From: Mariluticola halotolerans
GTDB lineage: Bacteria > Pseudomonadota > Alphaproteobacteria > Rhizobiales > Devosiaceae
Assembly: GCF_021611515.1 (NCBI RefSeq)
Contig: NZ_CP090960.1
Coordinates: 3,206,001 to 3,270,000, forward strand
Reading direction: 5' to 3'
Length of the DNA stretch: 64,000 bases
Below are positions 45,847 to 55,269 of the stretch, one piece after another. The position numbers and the translations under genes are program-made. Positions within the stretch are counted from its first letter, which is position 1. The number at the start of each line of letters is the position of its first letter. The notes under the pieces are model-generated. The model made no database searches. It worked only from the letters and a program-made list of their open reading frames with translations, and had not been told where the DNA came from.

Positions 45847-47069
45847 GCACCGAAACAATCATTTCTTCGCGGACAGAAGCCAAGGTATCCGTGGCCAGCC
45901 TGTTGCTGGGCAATCTGCGCGATTACGGGCTGGTGCTGGCGCTGATCGCCATCATGCTGTTTTTTCAGTACACGACCAATGGTGTGCTGTTCAAACCGGT
46001 CAACCTGACCAATCTGGTGCTGCAAAACAGCTATATCATCATCATGGCGCTGGGCATGTTGCTGGTGATTGTGGCCGGGCATATCGATTTGTCGGTGGGC
46101 TCGGTTTCCGGGTTTGTCGGCGCGGTCGCGGCGGTTTTGATGGTTCAGTATGACATGAATTTTCTGCTGGCCGGGGTGATTTGCCTGGTGGTTGGCGGGT
46201 TGATCGGGGCGGCGCAGGGCTATTGGATTGCCTATCACAAAATTCCCTCGTTCATTGTGACGCTGGCGGGGATGCTGGTGTTCAAGGGCTTGTCGCTGGC
46301 GCTGCTGGGCGGGCGATCCGTGGGGCCGTTCCCGGCTGAATTCCAGCTGTTGAGTGCCGGGTTCATTCCCGATCTGATCGGACCGATGACCCTGCCAGCG
46401 GTGCTGGGCGGGGCGGTGTTGCATTCAACCACGGTGGTGATCGGGCTGATCCTTGTGGCCGGGGTGTTCTATTTCAGCCAGCGGGTGCGGGCCGAGCGCA
46501 CAGCCCATGGCTATGCACCGGAACCGGCGGCGCTGTTTTTCACCAAAAACCTGCTGGCGGCGGCGCTGATCCTGTTCTTCATTTATATGCTCGCCTCCTA
46601 CAAGGGCCTGCCCAATGTGCTGGTGGTGATGTCGATACTGATCGCGCTGTTCATGTTCGTCACCAAGATGACGACGGTGGGGCGGCGGGTTTATGCCATG
46701 GGCGGCAACCAGAAGGCGGCCAAGCTTTCCGGCATCAAGACCGAGCGGCTGACCTTTCTGGTCTTCGTCAATATGGGCGTTCTGGCGGCTCTGGCCGGGC
46801 TGATTTTTGCGGCGCGGCTGAACACGGCAACGCCCAAGGCCGGGCAGGGCTTTGAGCTGGATGTGATCGCGGCGGTGTTTATTGGCGGTGCCTCGATGGC
46901 CGGTGGTGTGGGCCAGGTGGCGGGGGCTGTGATCGGCGCGTTCATCATGGGTGTGATGAATAATGGCATGTCGATCATGGGCGTGAATATTGACTGGCAA
47001 CAGGTGATCAAGGGCCTGGTGCTGCTCGCCGCTGTGGTGTTCGACGTTTACAACAAGAACAAGGCATAA
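45843..47069 (+). CDS. gguB: Sugar ABC transporter permease GguB
   Basis: This 408-residue CUT2 permease has about ten helices and typical segments [39 protein letters not shown] and [20 protein letters not shown]. It forms the channel with GguA and receives sugars from ChvE. The following gene is an SDR, not the gguC seen in Agrobacterium. Confidence 0.93.
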   Translation: MSTETIISSRTEAKVSVASLLLGNLRDYGLVLALIAIMLFFQYTTNGVLFKPVNLTNLVLQNSYIIIMALGMLLVIVAGHIDLSVGSVSGFVGAVAAVLMVQYDMNFLLAGVICLVVGGLIGAAQGYWIAYHKIPSFIVTLAGMLVFKGLSLALLGGRSVGPFPAEFQLLSAGFIPDLIGPMTLPAVLGGAVLHSTTVVIGLILVAGVFYFSQRVRAERTAHGYAPEPAALFFTKNLLAAALILFFIYMLASYKGLPNVLVVMSILIALFMFVTKMTTVGRRVYAMGGNQKAAKLSGIKTERLTFLVFVNMGVLAALAGLIFAARLNTATPKAGQGFELDVIAAVFIGGASMAGGVGQVAGAVIGAFIMGVMNNGMSIMGVNIDWQQVIKGLVLLAAVVFDVYNKNKA

Positions 47070-47168
47070 TTTTCAGGGGCGTTCACTGGTGTGGGCGCTC
47101 CTGACTTGCTATGGACCCGTTGAGGACGCACCGGTGTGGGGCGGGTAAACAGGGTTGGAGACGTTTTC

Positions 47169-47900
47169 ATGTCCAGTATTGAGGGTAAGGTCTGCCTGAT
47201 CACGGCGGCGGCGCAGGGGATTGGCCGGTCGTCGGTTGAGGCATTTGCGGCGGCAGGGGCCAAGGTTATTGCAACCGATATCAATGCCGAACGCCTGGCT
47301 GATCTTGAGGGTATGGACAATGTGACGACCCGGCTGCTCAATGTGATTGATGCCGATGCGGTGACCAAGGCGCGTGAAGAGATTGGCGATATCGACATTC
47401 TGTTCAATTGCGCGGGGGTTGTGCATAGCGGCACTATTCTGGACGCGTCCGATGCGGATCTCGAGTTTGCGATTGATCTGAATATCCGGGCGATGGTGCG
47501 CACGATCAAGGCGTTTTTGCCGGGGATGCTGGCCAAGGGCGACGGGGCGATCATCAATATGTCGTCGGTTGCCTCGAGCGTGACCGGGGTGCCGAACCGG
47601 TTTGTCTATAATGCGACCAAGGCGGCGGTGATCGGGATCACCAAATCGGTGGCGATGGATTATGTCGGGCAGGGTATTCGCTGCAATGCGATCTGTCCGG
47701 GCACCGTGGATTCGCCGTCCCTGCAGGACCGGCTGAAGGCGACGGGTGATTATGAAAAGGCGCGGGCTGATTTTATCGCCCGGCAGCCGATTGGCCGGAT
47801 CGGGACGCCTGAGGAGATTGCGGATCTGGCGGTCTATCTCGCCGGGGCGACTTATACGACCGGGCAGGCCCATGTCATTGATGGCGGCTGGACCATATAG
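47169..47900 (+). CDS. DHRS6-like short-chain dehydrogenase
   Basis: This 243-residue SDR closely resembles animal DHRS6/BDH2 and bacterial 2-keto-3-deoxy-L-fuconate dehydrogenases. The cofactor motif is TAAAQGIGRSS, followed by ATDIN, NMSSVASSVTGV and the catalytic YNATKAAVIGITKSVA. The C-terminus IDGGWTI is typical. It starts 99 bp after gguB on the same strand and probably oxidises a product of the imported sugar. L-fucose or related deoxy-sugar breakdown is a reasonable guess. Confidence 0.83.
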   Translation: MSSIEGKVCLITAAAQGIGRSSVEAFAAAGAKVIATDINAERLADLEGMDNVTTRLLNVIDADAVTKAREEIGDIDILFNCAGVVHSGTILDASDADLEFAIDLNIRAMVRTIKAFLPGMLAKGDGAIINMSSVASSVTGVPNRFVYNATKAAVIGITKSVAMDYVGQGIRCNAICPGTVDSPSLQDRLKATGDYEKARADFIARQPIGRIGTPEEIADLAVYLAGATYTTGQAHVIDGGWTI

Positions 47901-47903
47901 GCT

Positions 47904-48911
47904 CTAGCGCTTCTTGAAGCCGCGGCTGCCGGGCGCAGGTTTGGCATTGTCGCGGTTTTCATCCTGCAATTTATACCAGCGGGCGAGCCGTTCTGGATCG
48001 AGCGCGCCGGATTTGGCGGCGGCGAGGACGGCGCAGCCGGGCTCGTGCCGGTGGGTGCAATCGCGGAATTTGCAGTCGGGCGTCAGTTCGGTGATTTCGG
48101 CGAAGAGGATATCGATGCCTTCGGCGACGTCGCTGACATGCAGGGTGCGCATGCCCGGGGTGTCGATGACCCAGCCGCCGCCGGCAATGGCATGGAGGGA
48201 ACGCGCCGTGGTGGTGTGCCGGCCCTTGGCGTCGCTATCGCGGATGGCACCGGTTTCCTGCACTTCATCGCCGCTGCCGGCGAGGGTGTTCAAGAGGGTC
48301 GATTTGCCTACGCCTGAAGAGCCGACCAAAGCGACGGTCTGGCCGGGGCCGCACCAGGGCGCGAGCACGGCGGCGGCGTCGGGGGTTTTGGCATTGAGGG
48401 TGACGACCTCAAGGTCGCGCTGCAGGGCGCGGGCGTCGATGGCGTATTTCTCTGCATCCTCGGCGATATCGGCCTTGGTCAGCACCATGACGGGGTTGAT
48501 TTCCGCTTCATTGGTCAGGGCCAGATAGCGTTCGAGCCGGGCCGGATTGAAATCGGCATTGCACGAGGTGACGATGAAGAGGGTGTCGATATTGGCGGCG
48601 ATCAGCTGCGGGACTTTTGCGCCTTCGGTGTGGCGTTGCAGCACGGATTTGCGGTCGAGGCGGCGGTGGAGGATGTTGGTGTGCGGTTCAACGAGCACCC
48701 AGTCGCCGACGGCGTAATCTGCGGTATTGGTGTGCTGTTCAAGTTTCAGTTTAACCCGGCCATCAAGGGCTATGGCCGACATGCGGGCGCGGTGGACGGT
48801 GGCAATGCGCATGGGCAGGAGCCCGGTTTCGGGCGGTGACACCTGAGCGGCGAAGAAGGCGTCCCAGCCCATGCCCTCAAGGGTTGCGCCTGTGCCGTTT
48901 TCTGCTGTCAT
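47904..48911 (-). CDS. rsgA: Small ribosomal subunit GTPase RsgA
   Basis: RsgA checks late assembly of the 30S subunit. The 335-residue protein shows the circularly permuted GTPase order: G4 (VLTKAD) comes before G1 (GSSGVGKSTLLNTL) and G3 (DTPGM). An OB domain precedes it and a zinc knuckle follows (CKFRDCTHRHEPGC). The ATG at 48911 is chosen; no strong ribosome site is seen there. It is convergent with the SDR gene, three bases apart. Confidence 0.93.
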   Translation of the reverse strand: MTAENGTGATLEGMGWDAFFAAQVSPPETGLLPMRIATVHRARMSAIALDGRVKLKLEQHTNTADYAVGDWVLVEPHTNILHRRLDRKSVLQRHTEGAKVPQLIAANIDTLFIVTSCNADFNPARLERYLALTNEAEINPVMVLTKADIAEDAEKYAIDARALQRDLEVVTLNAKTPDAAAVLAPWCGPGQTVALVGSSGVGKSTLLNTLAGSGDEVQETGAIRDSDAKGRHTTTARSLHAIAGGGWVIDTPGMRTLHVSDVAEGIDILFAEITELTPDCKFRDCTHRHEPGCAVLAAAKSGALDPERLARWYKLQDENRDNAKPAPGSRGFKKR

Positions 48912-49039
48912 TTGAACCCGAGGGGACAGTTTGCCGCCATCAACATTTCCCTTTATGGGCGCCAGCGCGCCAATGCGCGGCTGAACAGGGCATTGTTGTG
49001 CGATGCGGTGGCGATTTTGGCAAGCCTGTCGATCGTGCA

Positions 49040-49064
49040 ACCACGCCCTTTAAGGGGGCGTGGT
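49040..49064 (-). terminator. Hairpin after the glycyl-tRNA synthetase gene
   Basis: ACCACGCCC (49040-49048) and GGGCGTGGT (49056-49064) pair perfectly over 9 bp with a 7-base loop, 20 bp after the synthetase stop. There is no clear T-run on either strand, so termination strength is uncertain. Confidence 0.55.
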
Positions 49065-49083
49065 GCGTATGTTGCGGGCCGGA

Positions 49084-50664
49084 TCAGGGCTTGAAGCCGC
49101 CAAGGGTGGCGGCACCCGGATTGATCTTGGCATCGACGTAAACATCGACCTTGTCGGCGGAAATGCGTTCCTGTGCCCCGGTGTCGCGGTCGCGCACGGT
49201 CACCGTATTGTCGGTCAGGGTGTCGGCATCGATGGTGATGCAGAACGGGGTGCCGATTTCGTCCATGCGGGCATAGCGCTTGCCGATGGACTGCTTTTCC
49301 TCGATGCGGGTCGTGAAGAACTGGCTGAGGTGATTGTTCAGCTTCTGGGCGTATTCGGGCTGGCCTTCCTTGGCGATCAGCGGGAAGACGCCGACCTTGA
49401 TGGGGGCCAGTTTGGGCGGCAGGGCCAGATATTCCTTCGACGGGCGGCTTTCGTCATAACGATAGGCGTCGCAAAGGACCGCGAGCAGGGCGCGGGTGAG
49501 ACCGGCTGACGGCTCGATGACATGGGGCACGAAGGCGCGGTTATTGGCCTGGTCGTGGAAATCCATCTTCACCTTGGCATGCTTGGCGTGCTGCTGCAGA
49601 TCGTAATCGGAACGGTTGGCCACACCTTCAAGCTCGCCGAATTCGCCACGGGCGAAGGGGAAGCGGTATTCGATATCGGAAGTGGCCGAGGAATAATGGG
49701 AAAGCTCTTCCTTTTCGTGCGGGCGCACGATCAGGTTTTCGGAGCGTACACCGAGACGGTTCCACCATTCGCGGCGCTCATGCACCCAGAATTCGAACCA
49801 TTTGTCGCTCTCTTCGGGATCGCAGAACCATTCCATTTCCATCTGCTCGAATTCGCGGCTGCGGAAGATGAAATTGCGCGGGGTGATTTCGTTGCGGAAG
49901 GCCTTGCCAACCTGGGCAATGCCGAAGGGAACCCTTGGCCGCGAGGAGGCGACCACATTGCGGAAATTGATGAAAATGCCCTGGGCTGTTTCTGGGCGGA
50001 GATAGGCTTTTGAATCCGAACCGGCCAGCGCGCCAACCGAGGTTTCAAACATCAGGCCGAATTCGCGCGGTGCGCCGAGGGTGCCGATGGCTGAAGCGTC
50101 GGGTGCCAGTACTTTTTTCTGCTCGTCTTCGGGCAGTTCGATATAGGGCACGCCATCCTTGAAATCGGCGCGGGTGAGCTTTTTGCCGCTGAGGCTTTTT
50201 TCGAGGAAACGGTAGCGCTTTTCCAGCTGCTCAACCGCATCATCGCCGCTCATGACCGACACATAGCCGAGCATTTCGCTCTCGCCATTAAGGCGGGCGG
50301 GGTAGCACATGACATGGTCAGCACGGTAGCGCTTCTTGGTTTCGGCGCAGTCGGTCAATTCGTCGTGGAAGCCATCAACATGACCGGAGGCCTGCCAGAC
50401 CTGCGGGTTGAGAATGACGGAACTATCGATGCCGAAGGTCTGCAAGGGGCGGCCATCGGGGCCAACCGGCGGACGTTCGACCATGCTTTCCCACCAGAAA
50501 CGGCGGATATTGTCCTTGAGCGTGGTGCCGAGCGGACCATAGTCGAAGAAGCCGTTCAAACCATTATAGATGTCCGAAGAGGGATAGACATAGCCGGTCC
50601 GCTTGGTCAGCGAGACGATGGCAGCCATCTGGGGAAGTTCGGGTGGGGTCTGACGGTCGTTCAT
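49084..50664 (-). CDS. glyS: Glycyl-tRNA synthetase, single-chain alpha2 type
   Basis: This enzyme charges tRNA-Gly. The 526-residue class II protein resembles the homodimeric GlyRS of Gram-positives, archaea and eukaryotes: KRTGYVYPSSDIYNGLNGFFDYGPLG at the start, motif 2 FRNEITPRNFIFRSREFEQMEMEWF, motif 3 PHVIEPSAGLTRALLAVL, then an anticodon-binding domain (about 410-520). Most proteobacteria carry the unrelated alpha2-beta2 GlyQS instead. No glyQ is seen in the window. Confidence 0.92.
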   Translation of the reverse strand: MNDRQTPPELPQMAAIVSLTKRTGYVYPSSDIYNGLNGFFDYGPLGTTLKDNIRRFWWESMVERPPVGPDGRPLQTFGIDSSVILNPQVWQASGHVDGFHDELTDCAETKKRYRADHVMCYPARLNGESEMLGYVSVMSGDDAVEQLEKRYRFLEKSLSGKKLTRADFKDGVPYIELPEDEQKKVLAPDASAIGTLGAPREFGLMFETSVGALAGSDSKAYLRPETAQGIFINFRNVVASSRPRVPFGIAQVGKAFRNEITPRNFIFRSREFEQMEMEWFCDPEESDKWFEFWVHERREWWNRLGVRSENLIVRPHEKEELSHYSSATSDIEYRFPFARGEFGELEGVANRSDYDLQQHAKHAKVKMDFHDQANNRAFVPHVIEPSAGLTRALLAVLCDAYRYDESRPSKEYLALPPKLAPIKVGVFPLIAKEGQPEYAQKLNNHLSQFFTTRIEEKQSIGKRYARMDEIGTPFCITIDADTLTDNTVTVRDRDTGAQERISADKVDVYVDAKINPGAATLGGFKP

Positions 50665-50948
50665 TGCGCTTCACTACTTTACAAAATTGCGGACGATAAA
50701 AGCCTCGGCGGAGCCGGGGATAGCCCTATCCATAATTTGGGTTCGACACAATAGCCGCGGGGAGGTTGACGAGGCGTGAAGGGGCCGGAACGGGCAGTTT
50801 TGATACCCATTGCCTCAAGGTGACTGGCGGGGAACGGCCAAAACCTGCTATCAGCCGCAACAGGCGGCATGGGATGTTGGTCGCCTGCAATTTTGCGCAA
50901 CGCGCCGGGTCGTTCGGGACAGGCGGGTGCCGTGGAAGGAAAATGCAA

Positions 50949-51956
50949 ATGATGTTTGGGCGCAAGCTGGGTGTGATTGCTGCTATTGTTACGTCGGGTC
51001 TGATGACGACGGGCGCGCTGGCGCTTGATGCCGTGAGTTTTGGCACAGACTGGCTGGCGCAAGGGGAGCATGGCGGCTTTTATCAGGCTGTGGCCGATGG
51101 CACCTATGCCGAATACGGGCTGGAAGTGACCATCGTGCAGGGCGGGCCGCAGGCGAATAACACCGCGCTTCTGGCAGCCGGCAAGCTGACCTTTAATATG
51201 GGGGGCGCAATCGGCGGGCTTTATGCTGTTGAGCAGGGTATCCCGATCAAGCATGTGGCCGCGATTTTTCAAAAGGGGCCGCAAATTCTGATGGCGCATC
51301 CCGATGCCGGCATGGAGACGTTTGAAGATCTGGCGAAAGCCGACAAGCTGATCCTCAGCTCGACGGTGGCGGGGACGGTGTTTGAATGGATGAAGCGGCG
51401 CTATCCCGCTTTTGCCGAGGTGCCGACCCAGCCCTATACGTTCAATTCCGCGCCGTTCATTGCCGACAAGAAGTCAGTGCAGCAGGGCTATGTGACTTCC
51501 GAGCCGTTTGCGATCGAGCGGGAAGCGGGCTGGGCGCCGAAAGTGTTTCTTTTGGCTGATGCCGGTTACGATCCCTATTCGACGACGATTTCGACCAGTC
51601 AGGCGTTGATTGAAAGCAACCCAGATCTGGTGCAGCGCTTTGTCGATGCATCGATCATTGGCTGGTATAATTATCTCTATGGTGACAATGCTGCGGCCAA
51701 TGCCTTGATCAAGCAGGACAATCCGGACATGAGTGATGCGCAGCTGGCCTTTTCCCGCGACAAGCTGAAAGAATATGGCATTGCCGTTTCCGGGGATGCC
51801 GAGACGCTGGGGATTGGCTGCATGACCGATGAACGCAGTGCCGGATTTTTTGGCAAGCTGGTGGAGATCGGGCTGTTGCCGGCTGATCTGGATTATACCC
51901 AATCCTACACAACCGCGTTTGTGTGCAAGGGGGTTGGTGTCGAACTTGTTCGCTAG
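50949..51956 (+). CDS. NMT1/THI5-like ABC transporter binding protein
   Basis: The 335-residue protein has a signal peptide (MMFGRKLGVIAAIVTSGLM, cut after GALA). The NMT1 fold is evident in FGTDWLAQGEHGGFYQAVADGTYAEYGLEV and the later GPQILMAHPDAG. The family binds pyrimidine thiamine precursors, nitrate, sulfonates and related compounds. Start at 50949 is placed 8 bases after GGAAGGA; an ATG at 50943 is too close. The 284-bp gap upstream shows no recognisable TPP riboswitch. Confidence 0.86.
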   Translation: MMFGRKLGVIAAIVTSGLMTTGALALDAVSFGTDWLAQGEHGGFYQAVADGTYAEYGLEVTIVQGGPQANNTALLAAGKLTFNMGGAIGGLYAVEQGIPIKHVAAIFQKGPQILMAHPDAGMETFEDLAKADKLILSSTVAGTVFEWMKRRYPAFAEVPTQPYTFNSAPFIADKKSVQQGYVTSEPFAIEREAGWAPKVFLLADAGYDPYSTTISTSQALIESNPDLVQRFVDASIIGWYNYLYGDNAAANALIKQDNPDMSDAQLAFSRDKLKEYGIAVSGDAETLGIGCMTDERSAGFFGKLVEIGLLPADLDYTQSYTTAFVCKGVGVELVR

Positions 51957-51978
51957 GCGCGCCTGGCTGAATCGTTGG

Positions 51979-52005
51979 GTGCGGGTGTTTGGCCCCGCGC
52001 TTTTT
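51979..52005 (+). terminator. Hairpin with T-run between binding protein and ATPase
   Basis: Seven pairs join 51979-51985 and 51994-52000 (one T-G) and are followed by TTTTT (52001-52005). It looks like a leaky intrinsic terminator 23 bp after the binding-protein gene. Confidence 0.55.
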
Positions 52006-52030
52006 GTTCCCGGTGCCGGGTTGTCATGCG

Positions 52031-52852
52031 ATGAATGATGCAGTTGCCAGAGATGCGCAGGACACCACGGGGGCCGTGGTTTCGATGCGGCATGTCTCCA
52101 AGAATTTTTCCAATGGCACTGTGGCGCTGTCGGACATGTCGCTGGATGTGCGGCGTGGCGAGTTTTTGAGCCTGTTGGGGCCTTCGGGCTGTGGCAAATC
52201 AACGGCATTGCGGCTGATTGCCGGGCTGGGCGCGCCGAGTGGCGGGGAAATTGCCTGGCCTGCCTCGCCGATTAATGGCCAAGGCTTGCCCGAGGGCGAT
52301 ATCGGCTTTGTGTTTCAGGAGCCGACGCTGATGCCCTGGCAAACGGTGTTCGGCAATGTCTATTTGCCGCTGCGTTTGCAGGGCATGGGCAAAGGGGCGG
52401 CGCGAGCGCGGATCATGGAAACGCTTGCCATGGTGGGGCTGGCGGATTTTGCCAATGCCTATCCGCGTGAATTGTCCGGCGGGATGAAAATGCGGGTATC
52501 GATTGCAAGGGCGCTGGTGACGCGGCCGAAATTGCTGTTGCTCGATGAGCCGTTTGCAGCGCTTGACGAGATTACCCGCCAGAAGCTGAATGATGATGTG
52601 CTGCGGCTTTGGAAACAATCCGGGGTGACGGTGATTTTTGTCACTCATTCGGTGTTTGAAAGCGCTTATCTGTCGAACCGGATTGTGGTGATGCGGGCGC
52701 GGCCGGGGCAGGTTTATGCCGATTTGAAGCTGGATGGCGCGGCGGCGCGCAATGCCGATTATCGCGTCTCCGAGCCTTACCGGGCGGTGTGCGCCAAAGT
52801 GTCGGCGGCCTTGCAGGCGGCGATCAGCATTGAGGCGCGTACCGATGGGTGA
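52031..52852 (+). CDS. ABC transporter ATP-binding protein (NrtD/SsuB/ThiZ-like)
   Basis: This 273-residue ATPase shows [16 protein letters not shown], signature [29 protein letters not shown] and THSVFESAYLS. The LSGGMKMR variant is common in the nitrate/taurine/thiamine-precursor subfamily. Its ATG lies 74 bp after the binding protein gene, and it overlaps the permease gene by 8 bp. Confidence 0.9.
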   Translation: MNDAVARDAQDTTGAVVSMRHVSKNFSNGTVALSDMSLDVRRGEFLSLLGPSGCGKSTALRLIAGLGAPSGGEIAWPASPINGQGLPEGDIGFVFQEPTLMPWQTVFGNVYLPLRLQGMGKGAARARIMETLAMVGLADFANAYPRELSGGMKMRVSIARALVTRPKLLLLDEPFAALDEITRQKLNDDVLRLWKQSGVTVIFVTHSVFESAYLSNRIVVMRARPGQVYADLKLDGAAARNADYRVSEPYRAVCAKVSAALQAAISIEARTDG

Positions 52853-53678
52853 TGGGGCACGCGAGCGGGTGAGCCTGTCACCGGGGCGCGCCGAACTGGG
52901 CCGCTGGCTGCGGGTGCTGGTGCCGGTTATCATGCTGGTGCTGGCGGTGCTGGGCTGGCATTTGCTGGTGGTGGTCAACCAGATCCCGCGTTACATCCTG
53001 CCCGCGCCGGGCGATGTGTGGGCAGCATTGATCGCGGACCGGACGATTTTGCTGCCGGCCTTGTGGGTGACCCTCAAAATTACGGTTTCGGCGCTGGTGC
53101 TGGCCCTGATCGGGGGCTGTGCCATGGCGATTTTGCTGGTGCAATCGAAATGGATCGAGCTGGCGCTGTTTCCCTATGCGGTGGTGTTGCAGGTGACCCC
53201 GATTGTCGCCATTACGCCGCTTTTGCTGATCTATGCGCCTGATACGCAGACGGCCTTGCTGATCTGCGCTTTTCTGGTGGCGTTTTTTCCCATTCTCTCG
53301 AACATGGTGCAGGGGCTGAAAAGCGTTGACCACAATTTGTTGAACCTGTTCGATCTTTATGGTGCCTCGCGCTGGCAGACGCTGTTTTTTCTCAAACTGC
53401 CGGCATCGCTGCCCTATTTCATGGCGGGGTTGCGCATTGGCGGCGGGTTGTCGCTGATTGCGGCGGTTGTGGCTGAGTTTGCTGCCGGATCGTCCGGGGC
53501 CGGGTCCGGTCTGGCGTTCCGGTTGCTGGAATCGCAATACCGGCTGGATATGCCGCGCCTGTTTGCGGCCATGGTGTTGTTGACGCTGACCGGGGTGGCG
53601 ATTTTTGCCATGACATCGTTTATCGCCTGGCTGACGCTGCACCGCTGGCATGAAAGCAGCATGCGGCGGGAAAACTAG
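52845..53678 (+). CDS. ABC transporter permease (NrtB/SsuC/ThiX-like)
   Basis: This 277-residue permease has about six helices and the binding-protein-dependent motif FDLYGASRWQTLFFLKLPASLPYFMAGLRIG. The Met at 52845 overlaps the ATPase gene and begins MGDGARERVSLSPG. It completes a three-gene importer with the NMT1-like binding protein. Substrate is uncertain. Confidence 0.9.
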   Translation: MGDGARERVSLSPGRAELGRWLRVLVPVIMLVLAVLGWHLLVVVNQIPRYILPAPGDVWAALIADRTILLPALWVTLKITVSALVLALIGGCAMAILLVQSKWIELALFPYAVVLQVTPIVAITPLLLIYAPDTQTALLICAFLVAFFPILSNMVQGLKSVDHNLLNLFDLYGASRWQTLFFLKLPASLPYFMAGLRIGGGLSLIAAVVAEFAAGSSGAGSGLAFRLLESQYRLDMPRLFAAMVLLTLTGVAIFAMTSFIAWLTLHRWHESSMRREN

Positions 53679-53693
53679 CGCTGGCCCGCCGGC

Positions 53694-54434
53694 CTATTGT
53701 TTGGGGCGTTTATAGTCGGGCAGGGTGGCAAAAGTCTGTTTGATGGCTTCGCCCCAGCCGTTCGACAATTCGTTGTAATAATCGTCATCGGGCATGATGC
53801 GGGTTTCAAAGCCCGGCTCGAGACTGTCGTTTTCATAAAATTGCAGATCGAGCGGCAGGCCGACCGAGAGATTGGCCTTGATGGTGCTGTCGAATGAGAG
53901 GATCAGCATTTTGGTGGCTTCCTCGAACGACATGGCCGGATCATAGGCGCGCACGAGAATGGGTTTGCCATATTTGGTTTCGCCGACCTGAAAGAACGGG
54001 GTGTCGGGCGAGGATTCGATGAAATTGCCTTCGGGATAGATCAGGAACAGGCGCGGTTCGGTGCCATTGATCTGGCCGCCCAGAATGACGGTGGCATTGA
54101 AGGTGGAATCTGCCTTCTGGCCGGTATCGGCATTGCTTTTGATGACTTCCTTGAGCGTTGCGCCGACCAGTTGGGCGGTTTGAAACATGGAAGGTGTTTC
54201 CAAAAGCGACGAGGTGCGATCCTCGGAGGCCTTGGTGCGTTCGTCGAGTACCGAGATGACGGCCTGTGTGGTGGCCAGATTGCCGGCGGTCAACAGGGTG
54301 ATGACCCGTTCGCCGGGGCGCGACCAGGTGTGCATCTTGCGGAAAATGGAGACATTGTCGACGCCCGCATTGGTGCGGGTATCGGACATGAAGACCAGCC
54401 CGTGATCGAGTTTCAGAGCAACGCAATAGGTCAT
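53694..54434 (-). CDS. Anbu, bacterial proteasome-homologue peptidase (BPH)
   Basis: Anbu is a self-assembling Ntn-hydrolase related to proteasome beta subunits and HslV. The 246-residue protein begins MTYCVALKLDHGLVFMSDTRT; removal of Met exposes Thr1, with Asp (SDTRT) and Lys (FRKMHT) at the expected proteasome positions. It is the last of four cotranscribed genes: ATP-grasp, alpha-E, transglutaminase and Anbu. This is the conserved Anbu cluster, proposed to make and break peptide-like bonds. Protease activity has been hard to show in the family. Confidence 0.9.
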   Translation of the reverse strand: MTYCVALKLDHGLVFMSDTRTNAGVDNVSIFRKMHTWSRPGERVITLLTAGNLATTQAVISVLDERTKASEDRTSSLLETPSMFQTAQLVGATLKEVIKSNADTGQKADSTFNATVILGGQINGTEPRLFLIYPEGNFIESSPDTPFFQVGETKYGKPILVRAYDPAMSFEEATKMLILSFDSTIKANLSVGLPLDLQFYENDSLEPGFETRIMPDDDYYNELSNGWGEAIKQTFATLPDYKRPKQ

Positions 54435-54463
54435 GACGGCACGAATGAATTATGCATGCGCTA

Positions 54464-55258
54464 TCACTGCTCGACAATCACCTGAACTGCAAGGGTTTCT
54501 GATGAAAATCCGTGACGAATTCCCGAAATGGGGGCGGCGTCGCGATAGTCGAGGCCGGTGGCGAGGCAAACATAGCGGTCATCGGGCGAGATGCCGTTGG
54601 AGACGTCATAGCCGACCCAGCCGAGCTGATCGAGATAGACTTCGGGCCAGGCGTGGCTGGCGGCCTGATGGGTTTGCCCGTCCATCATCAGAAAACCGCT
54701 GACATAGCGGGCCGGATAGCCCAGGGCGCGCGCGGCGGTGAGGAAAATGTGGGTGTGGTCCTGACAGACACCGCGCCCGGCGGCGAGGGCCTGATCGGCG
54801 GTGGTGGTGACATCGGTGGCGCCCGAGCCATATTCGACGCGCTCGGCAATCAGAGCCATCAACTGGTGCATGCGCGGCACGTCTTCTTCTTCGGTCAGCT
54901 CGCGTGTCATGGCGGCGATGGCGCGGGTTTTTGTGGTCAGGTCTGTTTCGCGCTGGAACAGCCAGAGCGGGGCCAGATTGGAATGGGTGCCCACGACCCC
55001 GTGCAGGTTTTCGGTTTCAACTTCGCCGCTGGCGGTGATGGAGACGGCATGTGTGCCCGGTTCGGCGGAAATCAGGGTGACGGGATTGTTGAAATGGTCG
55101 CGATAGGAGACTTCCTCGGTCGCGCCTTCAAGCTCGGTGCGCCAGTCGATCACGGCCTGGCCGGTGCGGGTGCTTGGGGTGAGGCGCAGGCGCTGCAGGC
55201 CGTATTTCACTGGCTCGTCATAGCCATATTCGGTGCTGTAGGAGATGTTGAGCCGCAT
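54464..55258 (-). CDS. Transglutaminase-like cysteine peptidase of the Anbu cluster
   Basis: The 264-residue protein has a bacterial transglutaminase N-terminal domain (MRLNISYSTEYGYDEPV) and a papain-like core. The catalytic triad is visible as Cys in GRGVCQDHTHIF, His in SHAWPEVY and Asp in VGYDVSN. There is no signal peptide. It lies between alpha-E (11-bp gap) and Anbu (29 bp). It may cleave or form amide bonds on the peptide product of the cluster. Confidence 0.9.
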   Translation of the reverse strand: MRLNISYSTEYGYDEPVKYGLQRLRLTPSTRTGQAVIDWRTELEGATEEVSYRDHFNNPVTLISAEPGTHAVSITASGEVETENLHGVVGTHSNLAPLWLFQRETDLTTKTRAIAAMTRELTEEEDVPRMHQLMALIAERVEYGSGATDVTTTADQALAAGRGVCQDHTHIFLTAARALGYPARYVSGFLMMDGQTHQAASHAWPEVYLDQLGWVGYDVSNGISPDDRYVCLATGLDYRDAAPISGIRHGFSSETLAVQVIVEQ

Positions 55259-55269
55259 GATATTTCGCC

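Noticed and set aside
50665-50948. Possible tRNA or TPP riboswitch before the NMT1-like importer
   Set aside because: A GGTTCGA string near 50735 looks like a T-loop, but no cloverleaf can be built around it. The conserved TPP core (CTGAGA and the later ACCTGATCTGG-like part) is missing.
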